Assembly: GCF_038592985.1 (NCBI RefSeq)
Contig: NZ_CP151951.1
Coordinates: 5,186,501 to 5,250,500 of the forward strand
Length of the DNA: 64,000 nucleotides
Reading direction: 5' to 3'
Source: Paenibacillus sp. FSL R10-2782
Lineage (GTDB): Bacteria > Bacillota > Bacilli > Paenibacillales > Paenibacillaceae
Shown here: positions 22,622 to 31,500 of the stretch, in pieces
How positions within the stretch are numbered: position 1 is the stretch's first letter
Layout of the letters: every line of letters starts with the position of its first letter
Made by a program: the position numbers and the translations under genes
Notes under the pieces: generated by a model
What the model saw: the letters and a program-made list of their open reading frames with translations, nothing else
What the model was told of the DNA's origin: nothing
Database searches by the model: none

Positions 22622-24956
22622 GGTCTGTCCATTCCTCCCCTGATCTCGTTTCTTCCGTCAAACGATAGCTCCTCCATTCCTCCGGCAGTAAAGAAGCATA
22701 CGGCTCCTTGGCGAACCGGTCGTCTACCAGCACTAGCAAGCCTTCGTCGTATTCTGTACGGATAAGCCTGCCCCCTGCCTGAAGAACCTTGTTCATCCCC
22801 GGATACACATAAGCATAGTTAAAACCATTCCGTCCCTGTTCCGAAAAATAATCCCGCAGCACATCGCGCTCTGCGCCAATTTGCGGCAATCCTACACCAA
22901 CCACTACGACTCCGTTCAAACGATCACCCGGCAGATCAACACCTTCCGCAAACACGCCACCCAGTACGGCAAAGCCGAGCAGGGTACGCTCTTGTCCCGG
23001 CTGAAAAGCCTCCAGAAAGCGGTCCCGCTCCGGTTCGGTCATGCCTGGACTTTGTACCAGCGTATCCGCGGACACGCCCCGGGTCATAAATTCCTCATAT
23101 ACCTCTCGCAGATACGGATAGGAAGGGAAAAATACGAGCATATTCCCTTGGCGCTCCTCAGCCAATCCCGCCAGCATATTTGCAATGGCTCCCTTTGAGC
23201 GCTCACGATCCCGATAACGGATAGAGAGCGGCAGCAGGCGTACATCCCATTGCTCCTGATGAAAGGGAGAAGGAACCTGCAAGGTGTAATCTTCTTCTCT
23301 CGCTCCCAGCATGTCCCGGTAATACGCAAGCGGTGTCAACGTCGCAGAAAAGTAAATCGCCGAGCGATAGCCCTTCACAGCCTGTCCTAGCAAATGCGAG
23401 GGATCTAGGCAGAACAGCTTGACCCGCACTTCACTGCGTCCCGCCTCAATATAGGTAACGTAGCGTTCATCGTACAAAGCTGCAATTCGCAGCATGTTTT
23501 GAGCGGCAAAATACGTATCCAACAGCAACGTATAGGCCGCTCCCGAGTTACTCGTACTACCGACGCCCGCTAACAGCTCACGTTCGGCTGCCTCTACAAA
23601 AGATGTCAATAGATCCAGCACCTCATGCGGTGCCTCCGTATTTACTGCTTTTCCTGTATCCGCGTACAGCTTGCGCAATGCAATCATATGCGCGTTAACT
23701 GCACTAGCCGACCCGGCAACCTCCGGGCTTAGCAGCTTGAACTCTTTTTTCAATTCCAAAAAAGACGATTTCAACATTTCCGCCGAAAACATATCCCGAC
23801 CGCGTTCCACCAGATTATGCGCCTCATCCACCAGCACGACACCTTTTCGCTTGTGCTCCTCCAGCAGTCTTTTCAGGGAAATACGCGGATCAAAAACATA
23901 ATTATAGTCACTGATTATACCATCCGAGGCATACGCCACGTCCAGTGAAAATTCAAAGGGACATACCCTGTGTTTGCGTGCATAATACTCGATTACCGCT
24001 CGGGTCATCAATGTCTCGTTCGCCAAAATATCGGACACCGCACCGTTGATCCGGTCGTAATATCCCTCGCACATGCTGCACGCTCCGGCATCGCAATCAT
24101 TTTCATCCTTGAAGCAGATTTTATCCTTCGCCGTCAAGGTTACTACATGCATATGCAGCCCTTGGGCCTGCATTTTGGCATACGCTTCTTCTGCTGCTGC
24201 GCGGGTCGTGGTACGGGCCGTCACATAATATACCCGGCTCACCAGCCCTTCACCGAAGGCCTTGATTGCAGGAAACAGGGTAGATACCGTTTTACCGATA
24301 CCCGTAGGCGCTTTGGCAAACAGATTGACCCCTTCTGCAATCGTCTTGTATACCGAACCCGCCAGAGGCCGCTGGCCTGAACGATACGTGTCAAAGGGAA
24401 AGGTCAGTGTTGCAATACTGGCGTTACGCTTCTCTGCATGTGCTCTCAGCAGGAATGCATACGGCGCATAACCCTCGACCATCCTCAGCGCAAAGCTCTC
24501 CAGCTCTGCAAAGGATAACTCCCGTCTGAAGCGCCGAATTTCTCCACTGTGTACCTGCACATAAGTAAGCTGGGCTTGCATGGAATTGCGCTGCTCTCCT
24601 CGGGCAATCATATAGGCGTACAGAAACGCTTGCGCCCAATGCACGGGTTGACCATCCCCCGGAATATCTTCGAGAGGAATGGAAACCGACTTGATTTCAT
24701 CAACCGTCCATATGCCGTCCAGCTCAATCAGTCCATCACAGCGGCCCTCCACGATAAATAGAGCACCCTCATATGGAATTTCTGCACGCAGATGCACCTC
24801 TTTGCGGTCATGCTCCTTATAGCTTTTTTGGATAAGCTGATGCACGCGTGTTCCTTCCAGCATGCTGCTGTTCGAGCGGAAACCACCGTGAATGCTGCCG
24901 CTCCGATGCACATATTCCACAAGGGGACGCACCGATATGTAAATGGGTTCCTTCAT
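22611..24956 (-). CDS. XPD/DinG-like Fe-S ATP-dependent DNA helicase with PD-(D/E)XK nuclease-like domain
   Basis: 781 residues from the ATG at 24956 (GGAACGGGTG upstream); the frame is open to 25055. The N-terminal part has a Cas4/RecB-like nuclease core, EGRCDGLIELDG and WTVDEIKS, giving the D and E-x-K. Helicase motif I is APTGIGKTVS near residue 235. Four cysteines in CFKDENDCDAGACSMC fit the XPD Fe-S cluster. Motif II is VLVDEAHN, and later YFSATLTPL and QAGGRLIRT match motifs III and VI. This domain order is that of DinG-type 5'-3' helicases of Firmicutes involved in repair of damaged or structured DNA. Coupling with a MarR regulator is unusual for a helicase. Confidence 0.88.
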   Translation of the reverse strand: MKEPIYISVRPLVEYVHRSGSIHGGFRSNSSMLEGTRVHQLIQKSYKEHDRKEVHLRAEIPYEGALFIVEGRCDGLIELDGIWTVDEIKSVSIPLEDIPGDGQPVHWAQAFLYAYMIARGEQRNSMQAQLTYVQVHSGEIRRFRRELSFAELESFALRMVEGYAPYAFLLRAHAEKRNASIATLTFPFDTYRSGQRPLAGSVYKTIAEGVNLFAKAPTGIGKTVSTLFPAIKAFGEGLVSRVYYVTARTTTRAAAEEAYAKMQAQGLHMHVVTLTAKDKICFKDENDCDAGACSMCEGYYDRINGAVSDILANETLMTRAVIEYYARKHRVCPFEFSLDVAYASDGIISDYNYVFDPRISLKRLLEEHKRKGVVLVDEAHNLVERGRDMFSAEMLKSSFLELKKEFKLLSPEVAGSASAVNAHMIALRKLYADTGKAVNTEAPHEVLDLLTSFVEAAERELLAGVGSTSNSGAAYTLLLDTYFAAQNMLRIAALYDERYVTYIEAGRSEVRVKLFCLDPSHLLGQAVKGYRSAIYFSATLTPLAYYRDMLGAREEDYTLQVPSPFHQEQWDVRLLPLSIRYRDRERSKGAIANMLAGLAEERQGNMLVFFPSYPYLREVYEEFMTRGVSADTLVQSPGMTEPERDRFLEAFQPGQERTLLGFAVLGGVFAEGVDLPGDRLNGVVVVGVGLPQIGAERDVLRDYFSEQGRNGFNYAYVYPGMNKVLQAGGRLIRTEYDEGLLVLVDDRFAKEPYASLLPEEWRSYRLTEETRSGEEWTDHEF

Positions 24957-25151
24957 ACGATCACCCGTTCCAGTCATTAGTCCTTTCACTGTATCACGTA
25001 GACAGACGAAACGTAAGAGACATAAGGATTGTTTGTCATCTAAACTGGTATTCACTCATGACCTCTTTTTTCCGAAATATAGAAATAGGGCTTTTAGCTT
25101 TCACATCTTAACGACACTACATCTCAAATTACAATCATAAGGGATAGGGAT

Positions 25152-26225
25152 ATGTTAAAAGAACTAATCAATAATTTTGCGTTATTAACGAGTTTCTTAT
25201 TCTTTGGAAATTTACTTTTGCGAAAATATGAACGTTACCTGGAAAAACATATATTCCTTTACCGGATAATGAATGGCTTTATGCTAGGCCTGTTTGGCAT
25301 TCTGTTAATGACGACTGGTTTAATCAGCGGAAATTTTGTAGTCGACCTGCGCCAATTGGCTATTATCATATCCGTTTATATGGGAGGACCGATATCCGGT
25401 CTGTTGACCACCCTGATCATAAGCCTATACCGAATTTACCTCAATGGTGGTTGGACAGATATTTCTCTGACTGCTACTGCCAATAGCATCCTGACACTGG
25501 CTATTTCCCTTGCCTTTATTCGAGAACAAAACTTGAAATTCGGAAAATGGATGTTGGCCGTGCTTGGAGCTGTTGTCGTGTCGCTGTTAGCTACTTTCTA
25601 TCTGATTGAGCATCCCAATCCTGAATCTACAATACTGTTCGCAACCATTACGATGCTTGGCGGCCTGTTCACTTATTTTATGGTGTCCCATATCAAAAAA
25701 ACAGAACGGGCCATTCATCTACTCAAAGAGGCCGCGAATCGGGACCATTTAACCGGATTATACAGTCCGCGTGCTTTTGATGCGCTATTTGAAGAGGTCT
25801 TTCATACTTCCAAGACGACAAAACAACCCTTTGGGATCGTGATGTTGGATATTGACCACTTTAAAAATATTAATGATACGTATGGTCATTTGAACGGTGA
25901 CACCGTCTTAAACCAATTAGGGAATTTGTTAAACCGGGAGTCTACAAGGAGGACATACCCCTCACGTAAAGGTGGAGAAGAATTTGCCATTCTGATTGGA
26001 GATTGCGACAGCCAGAAAGCAGCAAGCTTTGCCGAAAAGATTCGAAAGGCTGTGGAAAACGGTCCCTTTCAACTAAATGACGGAACCATCCTTCCTCTGA
26101 CGGTATCTATCGGAGCAGGCAGCTTTCCTACCATTGCAGCGGATAAATTATTGGAGAAGGTGGACGACGCTCTATATGAAGCCAAACGCTCAGGACGCAA
26201 TCGGGTAGAAATAGCAAAACGATAA
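25152..26225 (+). CDS. Membrane-bound diguanylate cyclase (5TM-5TMR_LYT + GGDEF)
   Basis: 357 residues. The first ~190 residues hold about six hydrophobic segments of the 5TMR_LYT sensor type (GFMLGLFGILLMTTGLI, VYMGGPISGLLTTLIISLYR). The GGDEF domain follows: DHLTGLYSPRAFD, DIDHFKNINDTYGHLNGD, and the active-site variant KGGEEF near residues 273-278. GGEEF is a functional form, so it should make cyclic di-GMP from two GTP at the membrane. The end, VDDALYEAKRSGRNRV, is canonical. No RxxD inhibitory site was seen before GGEEF. A GGGATAGGGA site precedes the ATG; it is a single gene. Confidence 0.9.
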   Translation: MLKELINNFALLTSFLFFGNLLLRKYERYLEKHIFLYRIMNGFMLGLFGILLMTTGLISGNFVVDLRQLAIIISVYMGGPISGLLTTLIISLYRIYLNGGWTDISLTATANSILTLAISLAFIREQNLKFGKWMLAVLGAVVVSLLATFYLIEHPNPESTILFATITMLGGLFTYFMVSHIKKTERAIHLLKEAANRDHLTGLYSPRAFDALFEEVFHTSKTTKQPFGIVMLDIDHFKNINDTYGHLNGDTVLNQLGNLLNRESTRRTYPSRKGGEEFAILIGDCDSQKAASFAEKIRKAVENGPFQLNDGTILPLTVSIGAGSFPTIAADKLLEKVDDALYEAKRSGRNRVEIAKR

Positions 26226-26359
26226 TTATAAGTCGCTAAATGTCTGGAAAGCTGGATTATTGTTAATAAAAAGTGGTAAAATGGAAATAAGATTTGTATT
26301 AGAAAATCTTCTGCCGTTAGAGGAGACATGCCTTACAATCGACATGGGGGGTGAGCTTT

Positions 26360-26542
26360 TTGGACCTCGAACAATTGGAAAAACTCATGGAAAAAGAACG
26401 CTGCGAACTAAATCGTATGGCAACCTTACATGGGCTAAAGGATGAACGTGTATTGGTCAAATCCTCTCGGCTTGACCGAATTATGGACAAGTATCTCCAC
26501 ACCAAGCGAGCGATAAATGGTGACAATCAGGCACATCCATAG
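26360..26542 (+). CDS. Spo0E-family aspartyl-phosphate phosphatase-like peptide
   Basis: 60 residues reading DLEQLEKLMEKERCELNRMA...DERVLVKSSRLDRIMDKY. The helix, GLKDERVL turn and SxxLDxxMxxY helix fit Spo0E. The frame is open from a GTG at 26351, but GGGGGGTGAG is better placed for the TTG at 26360, so I choose that start. The predicted role is dephosphorylation of Spo0A~P or another response regulator. A strong terminator follows at 26557. Confidence 0.75.
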   Translation: MDLEQLEKLMEKERCELNRMATLHGLKDERVLVKSSRLDRIMDKYLHTKRAINGDNQAHP

Positions 26543-26556
26543 AAAAAAGCTACACC

Positions 26557-26582
26557 GCTGCCCTTTACGGGCAGCTTTTTTG
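26557..26582 (+). terminator. Terminator after the Spo0E-like gene
   Basis: GCTGCCC and GGGCAGC form a 7-bp stem with loop TTTAC and a run of seven T. The A-rich flank on the other side makes it usable by the LysR gene ending at 26613 too. Confidence 0.85.
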
Positions 26583-26612
26583 TCTTCCCTTACTTCCCTA
26601 CTTCCTCGCTTA

Positions 26613-27512
26613 CTACTTTCTTCGGTACTCCGTCCGCAGTAGTTCCTGCGTAAACGTAATCCATTCTCTCGCGGCAAAGGACAGATACCGATCCTTTCGC
26701 CAGATCATCCCTAGATGCCAGGGAATGACGGGATCAACGAGTGGAATAACACGCAATCGTTCAGAATCAAGTTCACGGCAAATCGCTTCCGGCAGCAGCG
26801 CTACCCCCAGGTTCGCAGCAACCATTTCGCTGATCAGGTCCCACTGTGAGCTTTCATAGACGACACGCGGCTGGAAGCCAGCCCGGACACACTCTGCAAT
26901 AATACGATCATGCAGTGTAAAATCCTCGCGGAACAGCACAAATGATTCCTCCGCCAGTGCTGCCAGCGGTACCTCTGTACGTTCTGCCAGTACATGCGTG
27001 GGATGAACCAGCAAGTTCAGCTTTTCCTCCACGAACAGAAACGTCTCGAATATATCCCCACTCGCTGGCAGCACAATGACGCCGATATCCAGTGCACCCG
27101 CACCTACGTCCTGTTCTACTTTTTTTGCCCCATCCTCAAATAGCTGAATGGTCACATCGGGATATGCCTTGTGAAATTCCCCAATGACACGCGGAAAAAA
27201 GCTCGATCCGACCATGGGGGGCAGACCGATACGGATGTGCCCTTTTTTCAGGTTCATCAAATCACTCAGCTCGGAGGACAAGCTCTGGAAGGACTTCACA
27301 ATCGCTTGCGCCTGAAGCTCAATCACCTTGCCCGCGTCCGTCAGCTCGATTCTTTTGCCGATCCGGTCAAACAAAGCGACACCCAATTCATCCTCTAGGC
27401 TTTTAATCGTCTTGCTGATCGTCGGCTGTGTAATGAACATGCTCTGGGCCGCCTTCGTAAAGCTGCGCAAGCGCGCGACCTCCAAAAAATACTGCAAATG
27501 TCGGATATCCAT
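26613..27512 (-). CDS. cidR: LysR-family transcriptional regulator, CidR-like
   Basis: 299 residues from the ATG at 27512 (AGAAGG seven bases before it). The N-terminus, MDIRHLQYFLEVARLRSFTK, is the LysR helix-turn-helix; ITQPTISKTIKSLEDELG is the recognition part. The rest is a periplasmic-binding-fold effector domain. It is divergent from cidA/cidB, 132 bases away, the arrangement of CidR in Staphylococcus and Bacillus, where it activates cidAB in response to acetate. The symbol rests on context as well as sequence. Confidence 0.8.
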   Translation of the reverse strand: MDIRHLQYFLEVARLRSFTKAAQSMFITQPTISKTIKSLEDELGVALFDRIGKRIELTDAGKVIELQAQAIVKSFQSLSSELSDLMNLKKGHIRIGLPPMVGSSFFPRVIGEFHKAYPDVTIQLFEDGAKKVEQDVGAGALDIGVIVLPASGDIFETFLFVEEKLNLLVHPTHVLAERTEVPLAALAEESFVLFREDFTLHDRIIAECVRAGFQPRVVYESSQWDLISEMVAANLGVALLPEAICRELDSERLRVIPLVDPVIPWHLGMIWRKDRYLSFAAREWITFTQELLRTEYRRK

Positions 27513-27644
27513 CCCATCACCTTCTTCCATAGACAAATGGAATACATCGTATTCTTTATATGCATTTTACTCATGAAAACTTGTGATGTAAAATTTCATT
27601 ACAGTTTGAAAAATAACGGAACTCATAGATAGGAGCCATTATAT

Positions 27645-28016
27645 ATGAAAAGCTTCATACGCGGTGTCCTCCAGATCGCCGTCCTGATGGCCTTTTCGCT
27701 CATCCTGAACGCGGTGGTCTCCTGGCTCCACCTGCCTGTACCCGGTAGCATTATCGGCATGCTGATTCTCTTTATTCTGCTACAAACGGGCGTGCTCCGT
27801 CTAAGCTGGATTGAGATCGGCGCAAACTGGCTGCTGGCCGAACTGCTATTATTCTTTATTCCCTCCGCTGTCGGCGTTATGAATTATTGGCCGATGCTGG
27901 AGCACGATGGGATGAGCATTATGCTGGTCGTACTGCTTGGTACCTTTCTCGTGATGGCCTGCACGGGCATGATCGCCAGTCTGCTCGGCAAACGAAAGGA
28001 GCACAAATCATCATGA
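27645..28016 (+). CDS. cidA: CidA/LrgA-family holin-like protein
   Basis: 123 residues, four hydrophobic segments, with LHLPVPGSIIGMLILFILL, the signature of the CidA/LrgA family. These small membrane proteins work with CidB/LrgB in murein hydrolase control, and in some species in pyruvate transport. The ATG follows TAGGAG. It is translationally coupled to cidB by an ATGA overlap. Cid versus Lrg naming rests on the divergent LysR gene. Confidence 0.85.
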   Translation: MKSFIRGVLQIAVLMAFSLILNAVVSWLHLPVPGSIIGMLILFILLQTGVLRLSWIEIGANWLLAELLLFFIPSAVGVMNYWPMLEHDGMSIMLVVLLGTFLVMACTGMIASLLGKRKEHKSS

Positions 28017-28690
28017 TCGGTCTTCTATGTATTGTATTGACGCTCGCTATTTACTGGATGGCCAAACGCATGTACCGCACGCTCCCCAAGGTGTATATGT
28101 CTCCACTACTCATTACACCGATCATTATTATTTTAGTTTTGACGCTTTCAGGTATAAATTACCGTTCCTATAATTCGGGTGCCCACTTGCTCTCCATGCT
28201 GCTCCAACCAGCCACGATTGCATTTGCCGTCCCTTTGTACCGATATTTCCCTGTGCTGAAAAAACACGCGGCCCAAATCGTACTTAGCGTGCTGTCCGGT
28301 TCAGTCGTAGCCGTAATATCCTCCATGGTACTCGCCAAATGGATGCATCTGGATTCCTCGCTGATGAGCAGCCTGATTCCTCGCTCCATTACGACACCGA
28401 TTGCCATGAATGTTTCACAGACGATTGGCGGTAATCCGACAGTCACGGCTGTGTTTGTTATTTTAACCGGATTGAGCGGTCTCATTATCGGTCCGATGAC
28501 CGTGAAGCTGTTCCATATCGAAAATGAAGTTTCGCGCGGTGTACTGCTCGGTACCGGAGCTCATGGTACAGGTACCTCCAAAGCGTTCGAGTTCAGTTCG
28601 CTGACGGGCACTATTTCCAGCATCTCTATGGTGCTCGCCGCCCTCTTTACCTTGGCGGCTGCGCCGTTCCTGTTCCACTTGATGCTGTAA
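28013..28690 (+). CDS. cidB: CidB/LrgB-family membrane protein
   Basis: 225 residues from the ATG at 28013, overlapping the cidA stop (ATGA). The same frame is open upstream to 27887 inside cidA, but that is not the start. Family features are YNSGAHLLSMLLQPATIAFAV-like (split here as YNSGAHLL and LLQPATIAFAVPLY), SLIPRSITTPIAM and GTGAHGTGTSKAFE near the C-terminus. It is an integral membrane protein with several helices, partner of CidA. Confidence 0.87.
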   Translation: MIGLLCIVLTLAIYWMAKRMYRTLPKVYMSPLLITPIIIILVLTLSGINYRSYNSGAHLLSMLLQPATIAFAVPLYRYFPVLKKHAAQIVLSVLSGSVVAVISSMVLAKWMHLDSSLMSSLIPRSITTPIAMNVSQTIGGNPTVTAVFVILTGLSGLIIGPMTVKLFHIENEVSRGVLLGTGAHGTGTSKAFEFSSLTGTISSISMVLAALFTLAAAPFLFHLML

Positions 28691-28740
28691 GCTCAGTAAA
28701 GCGCAAGATATTAAATGGACACTGCCCCTGATATACAAAA

Positions 28741-28786
28741 CGAAGAAGCTCCGTTCCACTAGCCGTAGTGGGACGGAGCTTCTTCG
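28741..28786 (-). terminator. Terminator of glpD (possibly shared with cidB)
   Basis: CGAAGAAGCTCCGT... forms a 21-bp hairpin with one G-U pair and a GCCG loop. On the minus strand it is followed by TTTTGTATAT, while the plus-strand tail is weaker, so glpD is the main user. Confidence 0.75.
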
Positions 28787-28822
28787 TCTATTTGGAAGTA
28801 AGGCCCCTCATCTTTCATGCAA

Positions 28823-30529
28823 TCAAATTGCTTTAACAGCGCCGGGTTTATCATCTTCTTCAACAGGTGTCACGGCTTCACGTAAATAAGCGTCCAGTTC
28901 TGCCGCATATTGTCGCTCTTGCGCGGCGCTCCAGCCTGCATGCTCAGACATCAGCGCAATGACGGGCTGCTTCCAGCGCTTTACTCCGTCAATCTCAAAA
29001 AACAACGCTCCGGTGCGGCGTATGAAAAAATCAGACGGTGTCACCGTCATTTCCTGCTCCATGGCATACAGGAGCGGGACACGCATTTCCACAGGCAGCG
29101 CCGCTTCCGTCTCGCTGGCCTCCCTCATGCTGCGTGCCGCTATGGCAAACAGCCGCTCCGCATTGGAGCCGTAGCGGGTGGCCCACGCTCTGGTGGTTTC
29201 TGGCGGCAATCCGAGCGCAGCACCTGCTGCCGCTTGCCCGCTCACGAAGGCATCCCAACCGGCGGAGCCGCCTACGTTACCGCCCGAGATCGGGATGTGC
29301 CTGGTGCGGCATGCCCGGAAGGTCTGCCCATGCAAACGCCCCAGCTCCCGTACCGCACGGTCTACAACCAGCTCGGACATTTTCCGGTAGCCTGTCAGCT
29401 TGCCGCCCGCAATCGTGATCAGGCCCGAACGGGATTCCCAAATTTCATCCTTGCGCGAAATTTCCGAAGGGCTTTTGCCGTCCTCATAAATGAGCGGCCG
29501 TACACCTGCCCAGCTCGATTCCACATCCTTGACGGTCAGCTTCACATCAGGGAACATACCGTTGATCGCTTGGAGCACATAGGTCCGATCTTCAGCGGTC
29601 ATTCGGGGATGAGCTGTATCCCCTTCATATACCGTGTCGGTCGTACCTGCGTACGTTTTCCCGTCACGGGGAATGGCGAATACCATCCGTCCATCCGGTG
29701 TATCAAAATAAACGGCCTGTCTGAGCGGGAATCGCTTGGCATCGAACACCAGATGGACACCTTTAGTCAGACGAAGCACCTTGCCTTCTTTGGACCGATC
29801 CATCTCCCGCAGCGTATCCACCCACGGTCCGGCAGCGTTAATAACTAGCGAAGCCCGGATTTCTAAAGGTTGCCCCGTTACCCGATCCGTTACACTCGCG
29901 CCGCTGATTCGTCCATCATCATACAGCAGCTTGTCGGCCTTGGCGTAATTTACAGCCAAAGCCCCTCGTGCAACAGCCTCCTTCATAACCTCAATCGTCA
30001 AGCGGGCATCGTCCGTACGATACTCCACATAGCTGCCGCTTCCCTTGAGTCCTTCCCGCTTCAACAAAGGCTCCCGCTCCAGCGTAGCCCGAATATCCAG
30101 CATTCGGCGACGTTCGCTATGCTTAACCCCGGCCAGAAAATCATATACCAGCAGTCCCACAGAAGTGGTAAATGCGTTAAACGTGCCTCCCTTGTGAAAC
30201 GGAAGCAGCATACGCTCTGGCGTGGTCACATGCGGGCCATTTTCAAATACAATTGCCCGCTCCTTCCCGACCTCGGCTACCATTTTAACCTCAAACTGCT
30301 TCAAATATCGAAGGCCGCCATGCACCAGCTTCGTGGATCGGCTGGATGTGCCTGCTGCAAAATCCTGCATCTCGACCAGAGCTGTCTTCAAGCCGCGGTC
30401 AGCGGCGTCCAGCGCAATCCCTGCCCCTGTAATGCCGCCGCCAATAATTAAAATATCAAAATGCTCACGCCCCATATGCTCCAAAACAGCCGTTCTCTTC
30501 TGCGCAGCAAATCCCTGTTCTCCCATCAT
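28823..30529 (-). CDS. glpD: Aerobic glycerol-3-phosphate dehydrogenase
   Basis: 568 residues. The FAD-binding Rossmann motif DILIIGGGITGAGIALDAAD lies at ~25, followed by the family signatures GTSSRSTKLVHGGLRYL and later VINAAGPWVDTL. The C-terminal DUF/DAO_C helical domain ends near residue 550. It oxidises glycerol-3-phosphate to dihydroxyacetone phosphate at the membrane and feeds electrons to menaquinone. The gene follows glpP with a conserved leader hairpin in the 175-base gap (30579-30629), so expression probably depends on GlpP antitermination. Start by GGAGGG before tandem ATGs at 30529/30526. Confidence 0.94.
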   Translation of the reverse strand: MMGEQGFAAQKRTAVLEHMGREHFDILIIGGGITGAGIALDAADRGLKTALVEMQDFAAGTSSRSTKLVHGGLRYLKQFEVKMVAEVGKERAIVFENGPHVTTPERMLLPFHKGGTFNAFTTSVGLLVYDFLAGVKHSERRRMLDIRATLEREPLLKREGLKGSGSYVEYRTDDARLTIEVMKEAVARGALAVNYAKADKLLYDDGRISGASVTDRVTGQPLEIRASLVINAAGPWVDTLREMDRSKEGKVLRLTKGVHLVFDAKRFPLRQAVYFDTPDGRMVFAIPRDGKTYAGTTDTVYEGDTAHPRMTAEDRTYVLQAINGMFPDVKLTVKDVESSWAGVRPLIYEDGKSPSEISRKDEIWESRSGLITIAGGKLTGYRKMSELVVDRAVRELGRLHGQTFRACRTRHIPISGGNVGGSAGWDAFVSGQAAAGAALGLPPETTRAWATRYGSNAERLFAIAARSMREASETEAALPVEMRVPLLYAMEQEMTVTPSDFFIRRTGALFFEIDGVKRWKQPVIALMSEHAGWSAAQERQYAAELDAYLREAVTPVEEDDKPGAVKAI

Positions 30530-30578
30530 CTATCCCTCCAGCTTTATAATCATCCACCGACCCTATCATCAAAAATAC

Positions 30579-30629
30579 AAAAAAAGACCACGAACATCGC
30601 TACGGCACATGCCGAGCGGTTCATGGTCT
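30579..30629 (-). promoter_or_regulatory. GlpP-responsive leader terminator of glpD
   Basis: On the minus strand AGACCATGAACCGCTCGGC pairs with GCCGTAGCGATGTTCGTGGTCT, leaving a small loop, and is followed by seven T. In B. subtilis an inverted repeat in the glpD leader acts as a terminator that GlpP with glycerol-3-phosphate overrides. The position, between glpP and glpD, is the same here. Confidence 0.75.
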
Positions 30630-30703
30630 CTCCAAGTCTCCTGACGGGTATTAACTTAACTATATCCTAGCACACACCGTACTCCGTGAAAAGGGGTTAT
30701 TAG

Positions 30704-31261
30704 CTATTGCCTATAATGCTCAAAAAGCTGTTTGTTGGATGTCGTAACTGCTGTAGCTCCCGCGGCGAGAGCCGCTTCCACATCCTCCGGGGTACGAATC
30801 AGTCCTCCTGCCAAGATGGGAATCCCTGTGCGTTCACTGACCTCTGTAATCATGGGCGGAACAACGCCGGGCAGTACCTCGATGTAATCGGGTCGCGTTT
30901 TTTCCACCAGTGCGTAGCTTTTTTCCAGCGCAATCGTATCTAGCATGAATACCCGTTGTACAGCGAGAATCCCCTTCTTTTTGGCGGTCGCAATCACACC
31001 AGATCGAGTCGAAATAATACCGAACGGCTTAATCTCCTGACACAAATATTCAGCGGCATATTCATCATTCTTCAAGCCCTGTACCAGATCGGCATGCAAT
31101 AGCATCTGCTTGTTGCGACTCCTGGCTAACTGGTAAAGGCTGCGTAGCTGCGCTACATGCGTATCCAGAAAAACCGCATACTCATAGGAGCTGTCCAAAA
31201 TTCCCTCCAGCTGCTTCATGTGCTTGGCAGCAGGCAAAATGCGTTGTCCCTGAAATGGCAT
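30704..31261 (-). CDS. glpP: Glycerol-3-phosphate-responsive antiterminator
   Basis: 185 residues, full length for GlpP. Characteristic segments are LHADLVQGLKNDEYAAEYL, GIISTRSGVIATAKKKGI, QRVFMLDTIALEKS and GIPILAGGLIRTPEDVEAAL, all from a TIM-barrel RNA-binding regulator. It binds glycerol-3-phosphate and lets RNA polymerase pass the terminator in the glpD leader. AAGGGGGG precedes the ATG. Confidence 0.93.
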   Translation of the reverse strand: MPFQGQRILPAAKHMKQLEGILDSSYEYAVFLDTHVAQLRSLYQLARSRNKQMLLHADLVQGLKNDEYAAEYLCQEIKPFGIISTRSGVIATAKKKGILAVQRVFMLDTIALEKSYALVEKTRPDYIEVLPGVVPPMITEVSERTGIPILAGGLIRTPEDVEAALAAGATAVTTSNKQLFEHYRQ

Positions 31262-31340
31262 GGATACCCCCCTTAAATCCCTAAGCTAAAATGTCGATCA
31301 AATCTTTCAAATTTTATATTATCACTCTGTTCAACGAACG

Positions 31341-31353
31341 TGAAGCGGCTTCA
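31341..31353. promoter_or_regulatory. Possible catabolite-responsive element upstream of glpP
   Basis: TGAAGCGGCTTCA is a perfect 6-1-6 palindrome with a CG-containing centre, close to but one base shorter than the cre consensus. Glycerol genes are classic CcpA targets. The match is imperfect, so this is tentative. Confidence 0.3.
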
Positions 31354-31379
31354 TTTTAGGCATATGCCCAGCACAAGGC

Positions 31380-31415
31380 TTGACTTTCATTTTATTTTGT
31401 AACTATAATAGTTAC
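31380..31415 (+). promoter_or_regulatory. Promoter with palindromic operator for the oxidoreductase at 31501
   Basis: TTGACT (31380-31385) and TATAAT (31404-31409) are 18 bases apart. The -10 lies inside a perfect palindrome, GTAACTATAATAGTTAC (31399-31415, 8-1-8). A bound dimer would block RNA polymerase. Such sites are typical of HxlR/MarR-type repressors that control redox or aldehyde genes. Confidence 0.65.
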
Positions 31416-31500
31416 ATATCCAAGTTTGTGAATGAACAGGATGAGCTTACGATCAAACTGACGAATCATCCAGATCATATTTATTAGGAGGCTATTTATT

